Below, piece after piece: positions 25,423 through 38,090 of a stretch of DNA of 64,000 nucleotides. The DNA lies in assembly GCF_037975245.1 (NCBI RefSeq), contig NC_092581.1, forward strand, positions 7,965,501-8,029,500. Direction: 5' to 3'. Within the stretch, counting starts at the first letter, position 1, and each line of letters begins with the position of its first letter. Source of the stretch: Apostichopus japonicus. Lineage: Eukaryota > Echinodermata > Holothuroidea > Aspidochirotida > Stichopodidae. The position numbers were made by a program, and so were the translations under genes. Below the pieces are notes generated by a model. The model did not search any database, was not told the DNA's origin, and saw only the letters and a program-made list of their open reading frames with translations.

Positions 25423-28400
25423 CCCAAGTTTAAGGGGTTTTGTTATATGCCAATAATTGTTTGCGATATTGGTATCAGCCTATATATATGCATTATTGGC
25501 GGCATATCGGTCAAATTAAGCCTCATTGCAGATAACCGCAAACTGAAACTTTTCTTTCTCAACAAAACCACTTCTTGTTACCTTTGATGATAAATGAATC
25601 TGTTCTAAAAGCCATATTTCTTTAGCCTCAGTTTCGATTTCGATTAATAGCCAGTGGTCAATATGCTTATCAGCTGGTCAAAGAAACAAGGCGCAAAGTT
25701 CTGAAAGATATTTACCTATAAAGATCTGTAAACAGACCATTGTCCACCTTACGTTACATACATAGCATAACGTTACATCACCAGTCTGGCCGCTGTATTA
25801 TACAAGTGAACACAACATTATTAAAATTGAACACACCTGATGACAACTGTTTTGCCCTTCCAAATATTTTTGACAGTAATCCAAGAAACTTTTTGTTGTA
25901 TACAGGCCTACGAACAATGCACCTGCACGGTCAAACAACTAACTTTAACAATTGATAAAACTATGTATATAACTACAGTAGTAGCCTCTTACACTAACTT
26001 GCACAGTGCTCCTGAGGATCTGCTAATAGTAAAAACACTTGGAAACCCATTACTAAATCATTCCTAAAATTGTGTATCTTTCAAAAAGCTGCAAAGAGTA
26101 ACATGGATGCCAGCTTGTTAAAACATCATTGACTGATGAAAGTTGATGATAGTTAGAGAATCAAGTTTGCATATCCCAATCTGTTGCCGGTTGCTTTACG
26201 AATTATTTCAAACACAAAGCATTTGCTAAAGTTGGCTAGGCTTAATTGTTAGTATAATTAGCTAATGGTAGGATATAATTTTTTACAGAAATTAAAAAAG
26301 TGAGGACAATGTTTTAGTTATGAAAAAAAATATAAACAATATTTGGGATGGATTGAGGTTGCATGGATGTTTGGTATGTTTGCTGTATCTTTAGTGAACA
26401 ATCAGTGTTAATCTTATATGCTGTTGGCCCAGCCAGAGCATTGACTTTGACCCACTTTTACATGAAGTTGTCATTTATATCCTGTTTAGGAGCCAAAATT
26501 ATTGCCACCCGCCTGTGAACCTCTGTTGATGTCTGATCATTGTACTTTGTTTCAGATCTAGAATGTAATTTTAAACCTGATACTGGATTCTTAATCTTCC
26601 TGACCAGTGCAAAATTGAAACATTTAGTGTAGCGTACACAATACATAGCTAAGGCTCTATAAGAGTCAATATTATGTGGCCATGTCTGCTCAAAACATTG
26701 CGTAGAAAGTAGAAGTGGTGGTGTTGCTACTGGTTATAACTAGTAGCCCTGACTTGGTGCCAAACCATCAAACTATAAACAATACTGTGTCATTGATCTA
26801 TCCCCTATTGTATAACAAGATAACAAATTCTGTTCCATCATTCCATGGATGGGGGAGGTGAAACCATCAAAAAAGAACAATTTTGAAAACAATTTGTTTG
26901 ATGAGCTTGACCCCCTTGTGATGCAAGAATATTGTTAACACAAATTGGGGAATGTGGTTGCACAATCCGGTGGAAGGGAGCCTTTGATTTGCCCCAGGCT
27001 GGACCAGTGGCGCTTTAAGGATTGACAAGAGTTAAATTCCTGATAAACCACATCATTCATGATTACCTTTGCCAGGTCTAAGTGCGTCTTATATTTTTTG
27101 TTGGTGGTACGATAATGAGAGAATCCTCCATAACAACATCTGTCTTGATTTATAAAAACTCTGTTACAAGGAGCCAATGTCTGGTATCAGGAGCCAAAAG
27201 AGTGAAGGTTACATACTGACTTCAGACAAAACTTCAACAAGAAAAGATTCCTGTTTTTGTTCCTACAAAGTGAACCATCATGAAAGAATGAAAAAATATA
27301 AAAAAACAAAGTTACTATGGCATACTGAAAAAGTCATCAAATAATATTGAACTTACTTTCATAAAACTATGAATTGAGTTCCAAATGAATAATTAAACAG
27401 GACCAAAAAGTTTTGTTTTGAAAAATGCATTGTCTTTGTGTTATGAAATAGTGGGAGAGGTTAACATAGTCACTGTGTGTTAGTGTTGATACAACTGAAG
27501 TACAACATAAGCTGTGTTCAAGTAATTTAAGGGTAGTGTTTTCGTTCCTCACTGACTGCAAAAGTTTGCTATGGGATGGTGTGTGCGGGCATTAGTGTTT
27601 AATGTATATCATGTCTTATGATGGTCAAAGGTCATAGAGCCTAAGTTCTGAAAACCTTGCACATACCATAAAACGCCAGTAATAATGCTTGGAAAAGCTA
27701 CATTTGTAGAATGTGGGTCCATCTAAGTGAGTTCAAAAGAAGAAAGTTGTTGTATTTTGAGTGCAAGAACCTTTCTGATCACTTGACTAGAAGTCAACAT
27801 TGATCAGAACTTGGAAGTCATTTGGAATCATGAAATCTTTTGACTATCTGGTTCATTCTATGTTGAAGTACAAAATAATCTTAAAATAGGTAAAATTTGT
27901 CAAAAACATTGCAGTGACTTTAGCAGAACGGTTTCTGATACTCAATCCTCATATCATGATTACTTGTCATTTTAGTAAAACATTTTTAGGCAAGGTAACC
28001 GTTCGGTATGTGTATCCACTCAAAGCTCAAATTGGGCAACAATTCCTTTATCAAAGTTAGATTTTGAATGCATAAAAGATTTTCTTGATCTAAGAACAGT
28101 TGTAGTGCAAAAAAGGTGGATTCTTGGTGCATAATCTTGCATTGGAGACAAAGTTTGCAACCTTTCCATAAAGCTTCTGGAGCAGCCACCCCAAATGAGC
28201 TGGCATCATTACATATGATTCGCAGGAATTGTGAGTCAAGTTAAAAGCCAATTAGAAGGAATTCTATGAAATGCAATCCAGCCATATGAAATGTGTGTAC
28301 ACTATTACATCCTGTTTGCTCCTTGATATCATTCAGTGTTCTACTTATAACGACATCAGTTTTTAATAGCCAAACTGATGTTCTTATCTTCTTAGTATAT

Positions 28401-29140
28401 TGACTATGTATCATTAACATGGAACAACTATATGTACACACTATGTTTGTAGTACATGTCTCGTCATAAGCTTGAAAGTAGAAGTGTAAACATTGTCCAC
28501 ATTGACCTAATAACTGATATCCTTTCATTTAGTAACATATATCATACTCCTGAATATTAATAGTGGAAAAAGTTCATTAAAATATCCCTCATAGTGGAAG
28601 AGTAGTTGTAATTTGCCTTATTACATTTATTAAACAAATATTTGTTTTCAGTTTGTTAATCACTTTCTTCCTTAAACATATTCTGTGGGAATCTCCCTGT
28701 GAGTCTTTGAGCTACTTGAGTAGCATTAAAGAGGAAATCCACCGTTTAAGGTCTGTGAAATAGTTACATTAAAGTGTCTTTAAAGGAACATATGAAGCAA
28801 AGAATTGCCAGCTATAAACTATGTTATAGGATTTGCTCAGTAGTCAGAGCAATTAATTTATCAATCACTGCTAATTGAAAAGGTAACCTACAAATAAAGT
28901 TTTAGAAAAGAAATTAACACAAAGCTATAATAATTAAATGCTGTATGCAGAGTGTCACTTTATATTTAAATCTATTAGCTTGTTCAGCTGCTTAAGTTTA
29001 GATCATTTGCATCTGCATCAAGTTTAAGTCATTTGTTAAGATTGGATATTACGCTGCTCACAAATCGTTGTCAAACTTTTGCAAGGTTGATTCTTCTCTT
29101 TGAGCCGTATAATATTAATGTATCCATGAAAGAAAAATAA

Positions 29141-29276
29141 GGGGTTAATCAACGGTCTAGCGTGCGTTACTCACAGGATTAATGCACGATCGGGGGATAA
29201 TGCATCCAGCGATAACATTAACACCCGGAGTGCATTAATCATGTGAGTAACGCACGCTAGACCGTTGATTAACCCC
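29141..29276. repeat. 136-bp foldback (near-perfect inverted repeat)
   Basis: The left arm 29141-29186 (starting GGGGTTAATCAACGGTCTAG) is the reverse complement of the right arm 29231-29276 across 46 bases with one mismatch, separated by 44 bases. Transcribed as part of the host intron it would form a 45-pair hairpin. A third copy of part of the arm (22 bases, CGTGCGTTACTCACAGG...) stands alone at 29381-29402. No obvious target duplication flanks it. It could be a foldback MITE or a recently formed palindrome. Confidence 0.9.
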
Positions 29277-29380
29277 GTTCATTCATACACTACCATTTGT
29301 GTGGGGGAAACATCATAAAACAAAACATTTTTGGTAACATATAACCAAAGATTTTTTAAAGTGATGCCCCGTAATTTTAC

Positions 29381-29402
29381 CGTGCGTTACTCACAGGATT
29401 AA
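29381..29402 (+). repeat. Isolated direct copy of the foldback arm
   Basis: 22 bases identical to 29161-29182 of the foldback's left arm, about 105 bp beyond the right arm, without a partner arm nearby. Confidence 0.85.
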
Positions 29403-32400
29403 CCACGGTCAGCTGACCTGAATGGACCAATAGGATTTAGGAATCTTTACTAAGTATGAATGAAAGTGGTTTTATTTACTAGCTTAAGTTTGTATACTGC
29501 TTTACCATTGTGAAACTTTCTAACTTTGTAGTTAAATGAATCATAAACTTTAATTATTTCTTATTTAACAATCCGGTCTAGGAAACCCCCTCCTCTTTCA
29601 CTTGAAACTTCTTCATTGCTCCTCGATCAACAGTTTCCTCTTGTCTGAGGCCCTACATCAAATTGTACTGTACATATATATATATATATGCAGCATGGCA
29701 ACATCAGCGGCTAAACCCCACCACCACACCACCTCATTGTTGGAAATATTGACATAGCCATTTAGGGCAGTAACATTAGCCTTTCCTCGCTTTCTTATGA
29801 CATGCTCTTATCTATTTCCAATCGATCAGTAAAATATTCCTCTCTGTTTATTGAATCGGCAAGTAGAATTGATTGCCCCTTTCAAGTGATCTAATTTAAG
29901 GTGTGTGAACTACCTTATTGAACCCTGCATCTTTAATTATTATCTCTCGGAGTTTGCTAACAGTGGCTTAGTATGGTCCTGAGCATTTGAATAAACTGAA
30001 TGGCTGCACATTGTGCACAATATGGATGGGTTATATTATTGTCAAGGAAAGGGAAAGGATCATAGTTGGTTAGTGAGGTTTGGTCTATTCAGTGGGTTAA
30101 CCATGAATGCTGATAACAGGAAAGCATGTACTCACGTGAAAACATGTTAACACTAAATGCAATGAACTAACACCACATGGTACTCAATAGAGCCTTCATG
30201 AAAAAACGTTTCCTTTAGTGAGTTGTCAGGTTGTTAATTGTCTTTCCTGGTGAAACTGGATGACTTAGTATTAAGTAGCATGACGTTGGTCCATAATAAT
30301 AGACAATGCATTGTTTGAAATTATCAATTGTTTGTAGTATTGCTATCATGAACTGCCCTACTGACTACTGTGTTTCTTGGTTGTATGGTCCTGGGATTTT
30401 TATTTACACTTACATGTAACAACATCCTTTTTGTTGCTCTGAATTGCCTAAGGTTAATAATGCCTTCTTGAGGGGAAATAAACCCAGTATGCACCTTGAA
30501 AATTGCCATAAATGACTTTGTTACATACTAAGGAAGCATTTACAGTGTAAACACATGCACTATGATCTCCACAATTATAGTAGTGTAATAACAGTGTTAC
30601 AAGAAGAAAATGTCGAATGGGGACAATTTTCACATGGTTAGAAATAGAAAAATAAGAACTATTTGGACAATGTATCCAAATCTTCCACCAGACAATTCCT
30701 TTAAAGCATCAGCCTTATCTTCAGTTACTGTTCAAGAAGATTGTATGCAATTTACAGTATGAAGTAGTAGTTAAACTTTCTGGCCAAGAAGAAGATATAA
30801 CGACTGTATTATTCAATTTGTGAAAGTTAAACTTTCTGGCCAATGTTCTCTGCGACTAATTGCAGGTCTTGCTTTCTACTTGATTTCCTCTTTGAAGCGC
30901 AAAGACTCCAGAGTGTTTTCAAATGAACTGTCTTTATTTGGATCAGGAGTACGTGTTAATACGAACCAGTAGCTCTTTTGTTAGTTGTGTCGATTCTTTG
31001 GGCCTCCATGAAAAGGGGAGTAAGGACAGGTCCATTAATAAAAGATCAAGAATAACTAGCTGAGGGGGGAGGGTTTGAATGGATCATCATGAAGACCAGA
31101 AGACATGATATCAGGGTGTCACGGATGGGCAGGCTCTCATACAGTCGTATATTGGTTGAGCTATTCTTCCTGGATTAACCTACTGTGTTTATCTCCCAAA
31201 GCTTATCTGAGGGTGGCTGTAGATGAACTGAGATTTTTATGGTTGTTCTGAAGTAAGGAAGGGAATGTAGTGTCCAAATAGCCTGTAATGTCTATATACT
31301 GACCAAGTGCTCTAAATTCCTTATTTACATGGGGTCTAGCTGTAAAGGCAGAGATACTGTGGAATGTTTACATCTGAGAACCAAATCAGATGAGACCATC
31401 CTAAATACCTATGTAACCATGATATTAGTATAAGAATTAAACACCAGTATTTGGGTGATGGTCATAATGGAATTTTCATAACTGGGATATATTTTATTTG
31501 GATTTATATTCTTACTCCATACTCTTGTATGTCTATGTGTGACAGTTGACTGTGATGGACTCAACATTCTCATCAATACGAAGGTCTTCCAAGGAAGCAG
31601 TTGAGTATTGTTATGTACCTTTTGTGCTTAATTTCACTGCTTTTCATAAGTTATGTAGATAATTAAACAAGAAAGGCTATTGCAAAATATTAATTTCTTT
31701 GTTTGTGAATATTTAGCTTATTTATGAACTAATTGCATTGTTGTGTCATCGTAGATTATTGCTTTTGAATTTTAAAAGAAATTTGAAATTAACTACTGTT
31801 TGAAACTTATTTTTGGCCATCTTTATTCAGAGATGATCATGAATTGTTTGATAATTAATCATTCATGTTAGGTGAAACAATAATGTACGTCAACAACAAT
31901 GTTAACAGTAATGTCAACAGTAATGTCAATAAATTAATAATGAAGATCTCCAATGATAATCAATAAAAATCATAATATATTCAAACAAAAGGTCATAGTA
32001 AACCAAGTATTGACCAAATGTAACTTAAACCATGCTCATATTGTATGTTAGGATTCTATTAGGATCAGTGCTGGAACTCTCATCTTTGGTCAAATTGAAA
32101 CAAGGGAGGGATTAAGTAAGGATTATCCCACATCATATTTTGCTGAAAGTCTCTAATATAATTAATGCTTAAAGGTCTGAAGTAATATGTTTTTTCACTT
32201 GACCAACATTAAGACATGAATAACTCTCAATCCTTAATGCATAATTAGTACAGTGAGTCATGATCATTTAACCTGCCGAGATATTTAATTATTAACTAAT
32301 TAGTGGGTGAGGAGGATTGTCCTGATTGTAACAACAGATAATCAAAACAAATCTAAAGTTTCTCACGGTCCATCTCTATGTTAACCTACTTCGTTATAAC

Positions 32401-32568
32401 TTCAAGGAATGACCAATCATCCGTTCGGTTTGCAGTTTTTCGAAGACATCACAGACATTTTATTCTTGGTGGAAACTTGTAGATGGTGTTGAGCAATTAC
32501 TTAAACTTTTTGCTGTCAAGCAAGTGCAAGTATTCTTCAAGTATTCTTCAAGTATTCTTGATTTCCAG

Positions 32569-32598
32569 GAATGAAAATGTCAGAGGGAAATTATTAAG
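32569..32598 (+). CDS. Candidate 30-nt microexon of the DH domain
   Basis: Strong acceptor (TATTCTTGATTTCCAG) and strong donor (AAG|GTAAGG) frame 30 bases. Only one frame is open across the exon: one base completes the preceding codon (CA+G, Gln), then NENVRGKLL, and two bases (AG) carry over. With the exon at 20729 this gives ...TAWSNYQ-NENVRGKLL, matching the usual N-Y-x-x-A-x-x-x-L stretch of DH helix 4. No exon that takes the AG remainder and leaves in phase 0 before 35226 has been found with certainty, so the chain has a gap here. Confidence 0.4.
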
Positions 32599-35225
32599 GT
32601 AAGGTAGATTTAAATTGATCTAAATAAAAACAGATGGAACAAGCAATTTTTAACTCCAGTTTGTAAACCACAAAGAGAGGAAGTTGTTACTCTTGTAATT
32701 TTGTCTCTATAGATCACAAAGATACAACTGAATATTTAAATAATACCATTATACCAATAAGTTGATAGTAAGTACTATAAAACTGACCCAAGATTAACAA
32801 CAACAAAAACATATTTATATATAGATATATATATTAAGATATATACTTGTATATAGAGGATTGTTAATTGTGGCTGACACGTATCGTCCACTTTTACTTA
32901 AACTGGATGAAACAATATGTTAGAATCAAAACAGTTGCCCCTCTATTACTTTGAGTGCTTCGTTCCATTATTAGAGAGCTCTCTTATAATGGATTATAGC
33001 CAATCAATAGTTTGTTTAGGTAAAGTTTTAATTTGAACTTGACTTTGTGGTAAGACTTTTGTAACAAAAAGTAATTTTGACCTTGAATCAGGGATTGTTA
33101 GTTGCTGTCCATGATACGGTTCTGCACAGGATAATAATCTCTTATCAATACAGTTTAATTTTGTATAGACTGAATTCTATAGCTATTATTTGTTAACTTA
33201 CAGGGTAACTAGTAAACAGACTTAAGCTGAATACAGTTAACTTGCTGTTGAATCTATTCAAATTTCAACACTGAGTGGAGAACAAGATCAAGGTCTGAGT
33301 TGTTTATATGTTGCTATCCATCCTTCAATTTGTCAGTTACAAATGGCATGAGTTTGATCTCTGTTGGTATGAGTACTAGGCTCTAAGCACAAGTACAAGT
33401 ACTTAATCTTGCATTTGTAAATTCTAGATTTCCAAAATGAGTACAAATCCAAGATGGCGGGTACTAGCACCGGGACCTGTGCTAGAATATGAGTACAGGT
33501 ACAATAAGAGTTACCAATCCACACATGGATTATTTGAAACCAGAGAGATTTATACCAATATAGTTTGTGATAAGACAAGTTTATCAAACCGGTCACTCAA
33601 AATAGGGGATTCCATCAAAAGTGAATTCCATTATGTGAGGTTTTAGTTCTGTGGCAATGAGTAAAAAGATCACTAAGTTGCTGCACTGAGTAACTTTTCA
33701 TTGTATTTTTTTGCTGTTGGTGAGGAACCCTACCCTAAGTTTCATCTGTACTAAATGAACATTTTCTAATGACATTGTTTGGATCAGCTTCAAGAAGATG
33801 AAAACTCTGAAAATAACACCAGAATTGTTTCATGCCATTCCACCACCCTCAAAAAGATGTTCCTCTCCTTAAACTGCTTAATTCCTACTCCTCTCCCCTG
33901 TACAGAGAACCTTTACAAGTATTACAAATAAAGCACAAGTGTTTGACCTTCCTTTTCTCTTTTGAATGAGTCTACTAAGGGAGATGGAAAAAGATGATGT
34001 TGGAGAGGAAGGGAGGGGGGGGGGGAAGGATTGGATGGGAGGGAGGAGACTTGGATGGGACGGAGGAGGCTGAGTAGTAGAATGACAGAGACACAGGATG
34101 GAACATTGTCATGATGATTTTTTTTTTTTATGGCTGTCATGTATATTTCTAGGTTTACACAATATCTGACTTTTTATGGAAATTGTTGATACTGTAGTTC
34201 TGCTCATACAGTTCCTCCTACTCGAGGAATCAATAATATTAATATTACAAGGTCGTTGACTCTCGATGGAGAGAATTGTCAAAAGAGAAGTGCCCACCAA
34301 TTGACCTTGTGATGTAGGCTGTATAGATGACTGGTGATATATCAATGACAGGTTAAAAGGACAGGGCAAAGCCCATCCTGATGACAGACTTGTGACCACC
34401 ACTACCTCCTGACTTTTAAGGGGGAAAGCCAATATGATATCAACCAAGGTCACAAATATCTTAACATTGTGTGCATATTATACTGTAGTCTATGCACCCT
34501 ATACAGTTAGGTATATCTGCTGCATGTATACATCTTCTTAAACCAAGCTTTGGTACTGGTCAAGATTTATATACATGTTAAAAGTTGAAAGTTATTTCAC
34601 AGGGCTTGTATTAGTATGGTCTGATATTGGTTTTTGGCTTACCTGCATTGAAAAATATACACGTTTGAATACATCAAGTTTATTGTGTTGTGGTAATTGG
34701 AGTGGTATAAACAATACTCAACTTTAACCATGTATCTTAAACCACAAATTTCTAAGAAACAAATTTGATAATCAATGATTTGATTATACTTGTTATATTG
34801 TTTATGAGTTGATGAGGTTGTTGGGTTAGTTTATTATAATTATGCTCCATTTGATTGATTATAATTGTTCTTGCTGATATTCAGGGTCAAGATGTACACT
34901 CATCATCATTTTCAGTGAGGTTCTCTGATTACAATGGCAGAGTTACCAAGTGGAGAGGGGGTGGGGGGAGGGGGTGGCAGGAGGGGGTAGGGGACAGGGA
35001 AGGATGGATGTTTACTGGAGGAAGCAGGTTGGCTCATTAAAGTATGAACATCCATGATCCATACCATTTTAACTGAAACTGGGCCAAAGAAGTATATGAT
35101 TCTGTGGATATGATCAGTTTGAACGATGTTTTAAATGTCATTGATACTACTGCTACCACTTGCACTGTACGAACATTTATTTCATTTCAACAAGACTTTG
35201 TTTTTTCTTGCTATCATTGCCACAG
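32599..35225 (+). other. Inter-exon sequence, probably hiding a DH exon
   Basis: An exon of length 1 mod 3 is needed between 32598 and 35226 to complete the DH domain. The most exon-like stretch is 33788-33869 (acceptor TTGGATCAG, open frame SFKKMKTLKITPEL...), but it has no donor in the right phase. Also here are a purine-rich tract with G11 (33985-34077) and a G-rich tract (34956-35004), plus a stretch rich in GTAC-type words at 33380-33505. Confidence 0.3.
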
Positions 35226-35336
35226 GTCCAAAGAGTGGGACAATATGACAGTTTCCTGACAAATTTAATGGATCAGACATCCAAGACCCATCCGGATTAC
35301 AGGAATATTGTGACTGCTTCCAGCATGGTCAACAAG
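35226..35336 (+). CDS. DH domain exon (third conserved region)
   Basis: Pyrimidine-rich acceptor (TTGCTATCATTGCCACAG) and donor AAG|GTATGT delimit 37 codons, phase 0 in and out: VQRVGQYDSFLTNLMDQTSK, then THPDYRNIVTASSMVNK. V-Q-R-V-x-x-Y followed by L-x-x-L and H-P-D-Y is the hallmark third conserved region of Dbl-homology RhoGEF domains (consensus PvQRi.rY.lLL..ll..t...hpd). This helix contributes to the Rho GTPase contact surface in the family. The exon joins in phase to 45504. Confidence 0.85.
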
Positions 35337-36352
35337 GTATGTCTCAAAGACTCTGTTTTACTATAGTGCTATAGTATGACTGCATCACAATAACCAAAGA
35401 CAACTTTGTTGACTTCATGTCAGCCTAGTGCAGCAAACTTACTTTCAAACAATTTTTATTTATATTTCTGGAATGATTTGTGAATGAAAATCTGCCAGCC
35501 CCACCTGCCAGCCTTATTGTTAAATATTATTTATTACATTCTGTTCCATATTACTTATTGCAACATATAACTTATTGTTACATATTAATCCATTAGTCAT
35601 TTTGATCAATTTTGGGAACTCTGTCAGTAAAATTCTCTTGTTCTGTTAATCAAGATTGAAAGCTTAGGTTTGTAATTTATCATTCTAGTGTATGCAGGGG
35701 TATGCATGGGTAACATCTCTCGGGTACCCAGTTCCTGATTTTTGGACCTGTGTAAGCACTAAATCAATTCTAATATGTTGTAAACATATACAGTAGACCA
35801 TATCAATTAGGTTCCTGCTGATTTCTGTGTTACCTCTGAGGGGCATCTCATACTGAATGGGATATAAACAAAAACACTAAATAGCAAATTTTACTTGAAA
35901 TATATCTTTCAAAATAACATGATCATTCTATTCTTTATTTGCAAATTTAGTAAGAACAACAACTGTTCTCTTTTATTAAATCAGTGTTTGTGACAACTGC
36001 ACATTCATTTTATGGTTAGCTATTGGAACCAAAGACCCAAAGTCCATGTTTTGAACAATGCTGATTATTTTCTGGACTGCAAGAACAGAATGCACAGCGT
36101 ATATGAAGCAACTGCATGAAGGAAGTAAAGGCATGTTGCACATTGAATGTTATACTTTGTTTCTCCTTCGTTAATCTGTCAATATTAACTGAATGTCGGC
36201 GCGTTGTTATCTCAGATAATGGCATGTAAAGTGTGTTTCTTGGTGTAGTACAGAAGGGTAAATATTAAAAGAAATTTACTCATAGTCAGGAAGAATGCCA
36301 CACTGACTAAGCTGAAAGGAGACATCAATTGCTAGGAGACAAAGGATGTACA

Positions 36353-36772
36353 GGGTTGGGATGGGAGGGTGTACTTGGGCAGGTGTTGGAATGGGAGGGT
36401 GTACTTGGGGAGGGGAGTGTTGGAATGGGAGGGTTTACTTCGGGAGGTGATTGTTGGAATGGGAGGGTGTACTTGGGGAGGTGAGTGTTGGGATGTTTGC
36501 CTTATGGAATGGGAGGGTGTACTTGGGGAGGGGAGTGTTGGAATGGGAGGGTGTACTTCAGGAGGTGATTGTTGGAATGGGAGGGTGTACTTGGGGAGGT
36601 GAGTGTTGGGATGTGAGCCTTATGGAATGGGAGGGTGTACTTTGGGAGGGGAGTGTTGGAATGGGAGGGTGTACTTCGGGAGGTGATTGTTGGAATGGGA
36701 GGGTGTACTTGAAGAGGTGAGTGTTGGGATGGAAGTATTAAGGAATGGGAGGGTGTACTTGGGAGGTGAGTG
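36353..36772 (+). repeat. G-rich minisatellite, about 34-bp unit, 11 copies
   Basis: The core word ATGGGAGGGTGTACTT recurs 11 times at about 34-36 bp spacing, with variant units: GGGGAGGGGAGTGTTGGA and GGGAGGTGATTGTTGGA alternate, and a longer GTTGGGATGTxxGCCTTATGGA variant recurs every third or fourth unit, suggesting a higher-order unit of roughly 120 bp. Open frames on both strands here are products of periodicity. The G-run density would allow G-quadruplexes on the plus strand. Confidence 0.9.
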
Positions 36773-37911
36773 GATTGAGATTTTCTCAACTGTCTCATCC
36801 ATAACTGTGTTTTCTCTCCCACCTTGTACAACAATTTGGTATGATACCATCATGACCCAATGGTAATGTAATTCAGTTGTTCAATTGTTAGAAGATTGGA
36901 TGCCAATATAAGAATGATGGTAATAATTTCACCAAAAGTGTTTGCAAGTAATGCTGTTTCATGTACATACTGCTTTATGTTCAGATAGAGAGTCCTTCTG
37001 TTTAGTTCTGTCAAGGATCTTTGTATTAATCATGACTGCTTTAGCTGAGTATTGTCAGCTGAAATCTCAAGGCAAAGTCTCTATTCATCAAACTGAAAGA
37101 CAAAAATACCTTTTGGTTTCTCCCAAGGAGAGCAAGTCAGCAGAGAAGAATCCTTTTTCGTCAAACAGCCTTCGATAGGAATATTGGCTAAGGCTTTGGC
37201 CTAAATACTTAGGAGTACCATAGCACACATTTGTCTTGTGTTCCTTTCATGTTTTGGACCCCTTATGGATGAGAAGGGTATCCATTCGTCTTATTGCACT
37301 CCTGACTACTCATTCTGAATAGTGATTAAATGAGAGACTTAGACAGTCCCATTCACACACCTACCGTGCATTTGTGTTGTTTCCTTGCTATTGGTACCCT
37401 CTGGGCCTGTTAGTTATAAACTGCATTGAAACTTCTCTGTAGGTTTGGCAGACAATTCAGTTTGTGGGATTCTCTTTTTCAACTCTGCACAATGAGTTAA
37501 GAAATCCAAGGATTTTGCTGCATGAAAGAAAAGAGCTTCCTCCTGCTGTTGTTATACTGGTAAAGGCCTCATTAATTTAAAGAGGTTATGAAATGAAAAA
37601 AAAAATCTTTATGATCGTATTCTGTACACTCGTAGCTTTCCAATGATACCCAATTTGTGTCAAAGAAGCTTGCATTCTTGAGGAATAAACGATCAAAAAT
37701 TCGAGGGTAATAAAAACTTTCTAAAAATTGTTGTATTTACGGTAACACGGCGTGACGTCAGTCGAGGAACTCAGCTCACTTCCGAGACGCTATGTTTACA
37801 TTCTTAAACGTCTGAGAACACACACCATTACACTGTTGCAGTGCTCCGTAGTAATTGAGATTTGGTGTTTGGAGTTTGTTTTTACGTAAATTTATCTCGT
37901 AAATGTTAAAA

Positions 37912-38090
37912 ATGCCGAGCCAATATGTGGTATCAGGTTGCTCCACCACAAGTTAAGACGGATTTCTACTGCAAGCTTTTCCAAAAGATGACAAAATCGA
38001 AGAATTTGAACACGACTCGCTCAAAACACTACACATACACAACGTTACGAGTGCCTGTAGGCCTATACTGTTGCCAAATTACTTGTTATG
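37912..38090 (+). pseudogene. Decayed THAP-like zinc-finger fragment
   Basis: Translation from the ATG reads MPSQYVVSGCSTTS, stop, then DGFLLQAFPKDDKIEEFEHD and on to another stop near 38090. THAP domains begin with M-P-x-C-x-x-x-G-C-x-N and continue with S-x-H-x-F-P-K-D; the V-x-G-C-S-T-T and F-P-K-D pieces are present at the right distance. The first zinc ligand Cys is replaced by Tyr (TAT), a TAA interrupts the frame, and later ligands are not evident. It lies inside the TTAA-flanked element and is probably the remains of a DNA-binding domain of the parent transposon or a captured gene. Confidence 0.4.

Larger units (their letters stand above)
20794..32568 (+). other. Large intron (inferred), about 11.8 kb
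   Basis: No gene recognised. It holds a GATCGAAACGTCAGG repeat motif (20979), a possible short hAT-like fragment (22381-22574), a 10-bp tandem repeat (23902), a G16 run (25407-25422), the foldback at 29141-29276 with a third copy of its arm at 29381, and AT microsatellites at 21165-21190 and 29677-29689. Confidence 0.35.

Noticed and set aside
28657-28703. Strongly spliced-looking 47-bp segment ending CCT|GTGAGT, tempting as ...NLP before VQRV
   Set aside because: The frame giving the terminal Pro has a TAA just inside the acceptor, and the open frame leaves in the wrong phase.
30898-30948. Phase 0/0 exon-like frame RKDSRVFSNELSLFGSG
   Set aside because: Good acceptor and plausible GTACGT donor, but it does not fit the phase or helix order of the DH chain (candidate exon at 20729 leaves in phase 2). 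Kept only as a possible alternative exon.
32634-32658. Frame WNKQFLTP ending just where PVQRV would be completed
   Set aside because: It would require a 35-bp intron after 32598, has a weak donor (CCA|GTTTGT), and makes the DH segment too short.
34109-34453. Minus-strand open frame of 114 codons
   Set aside because: Composition is low-complexity at the ends (poly-Lys from a T run) and no family is recognisable.
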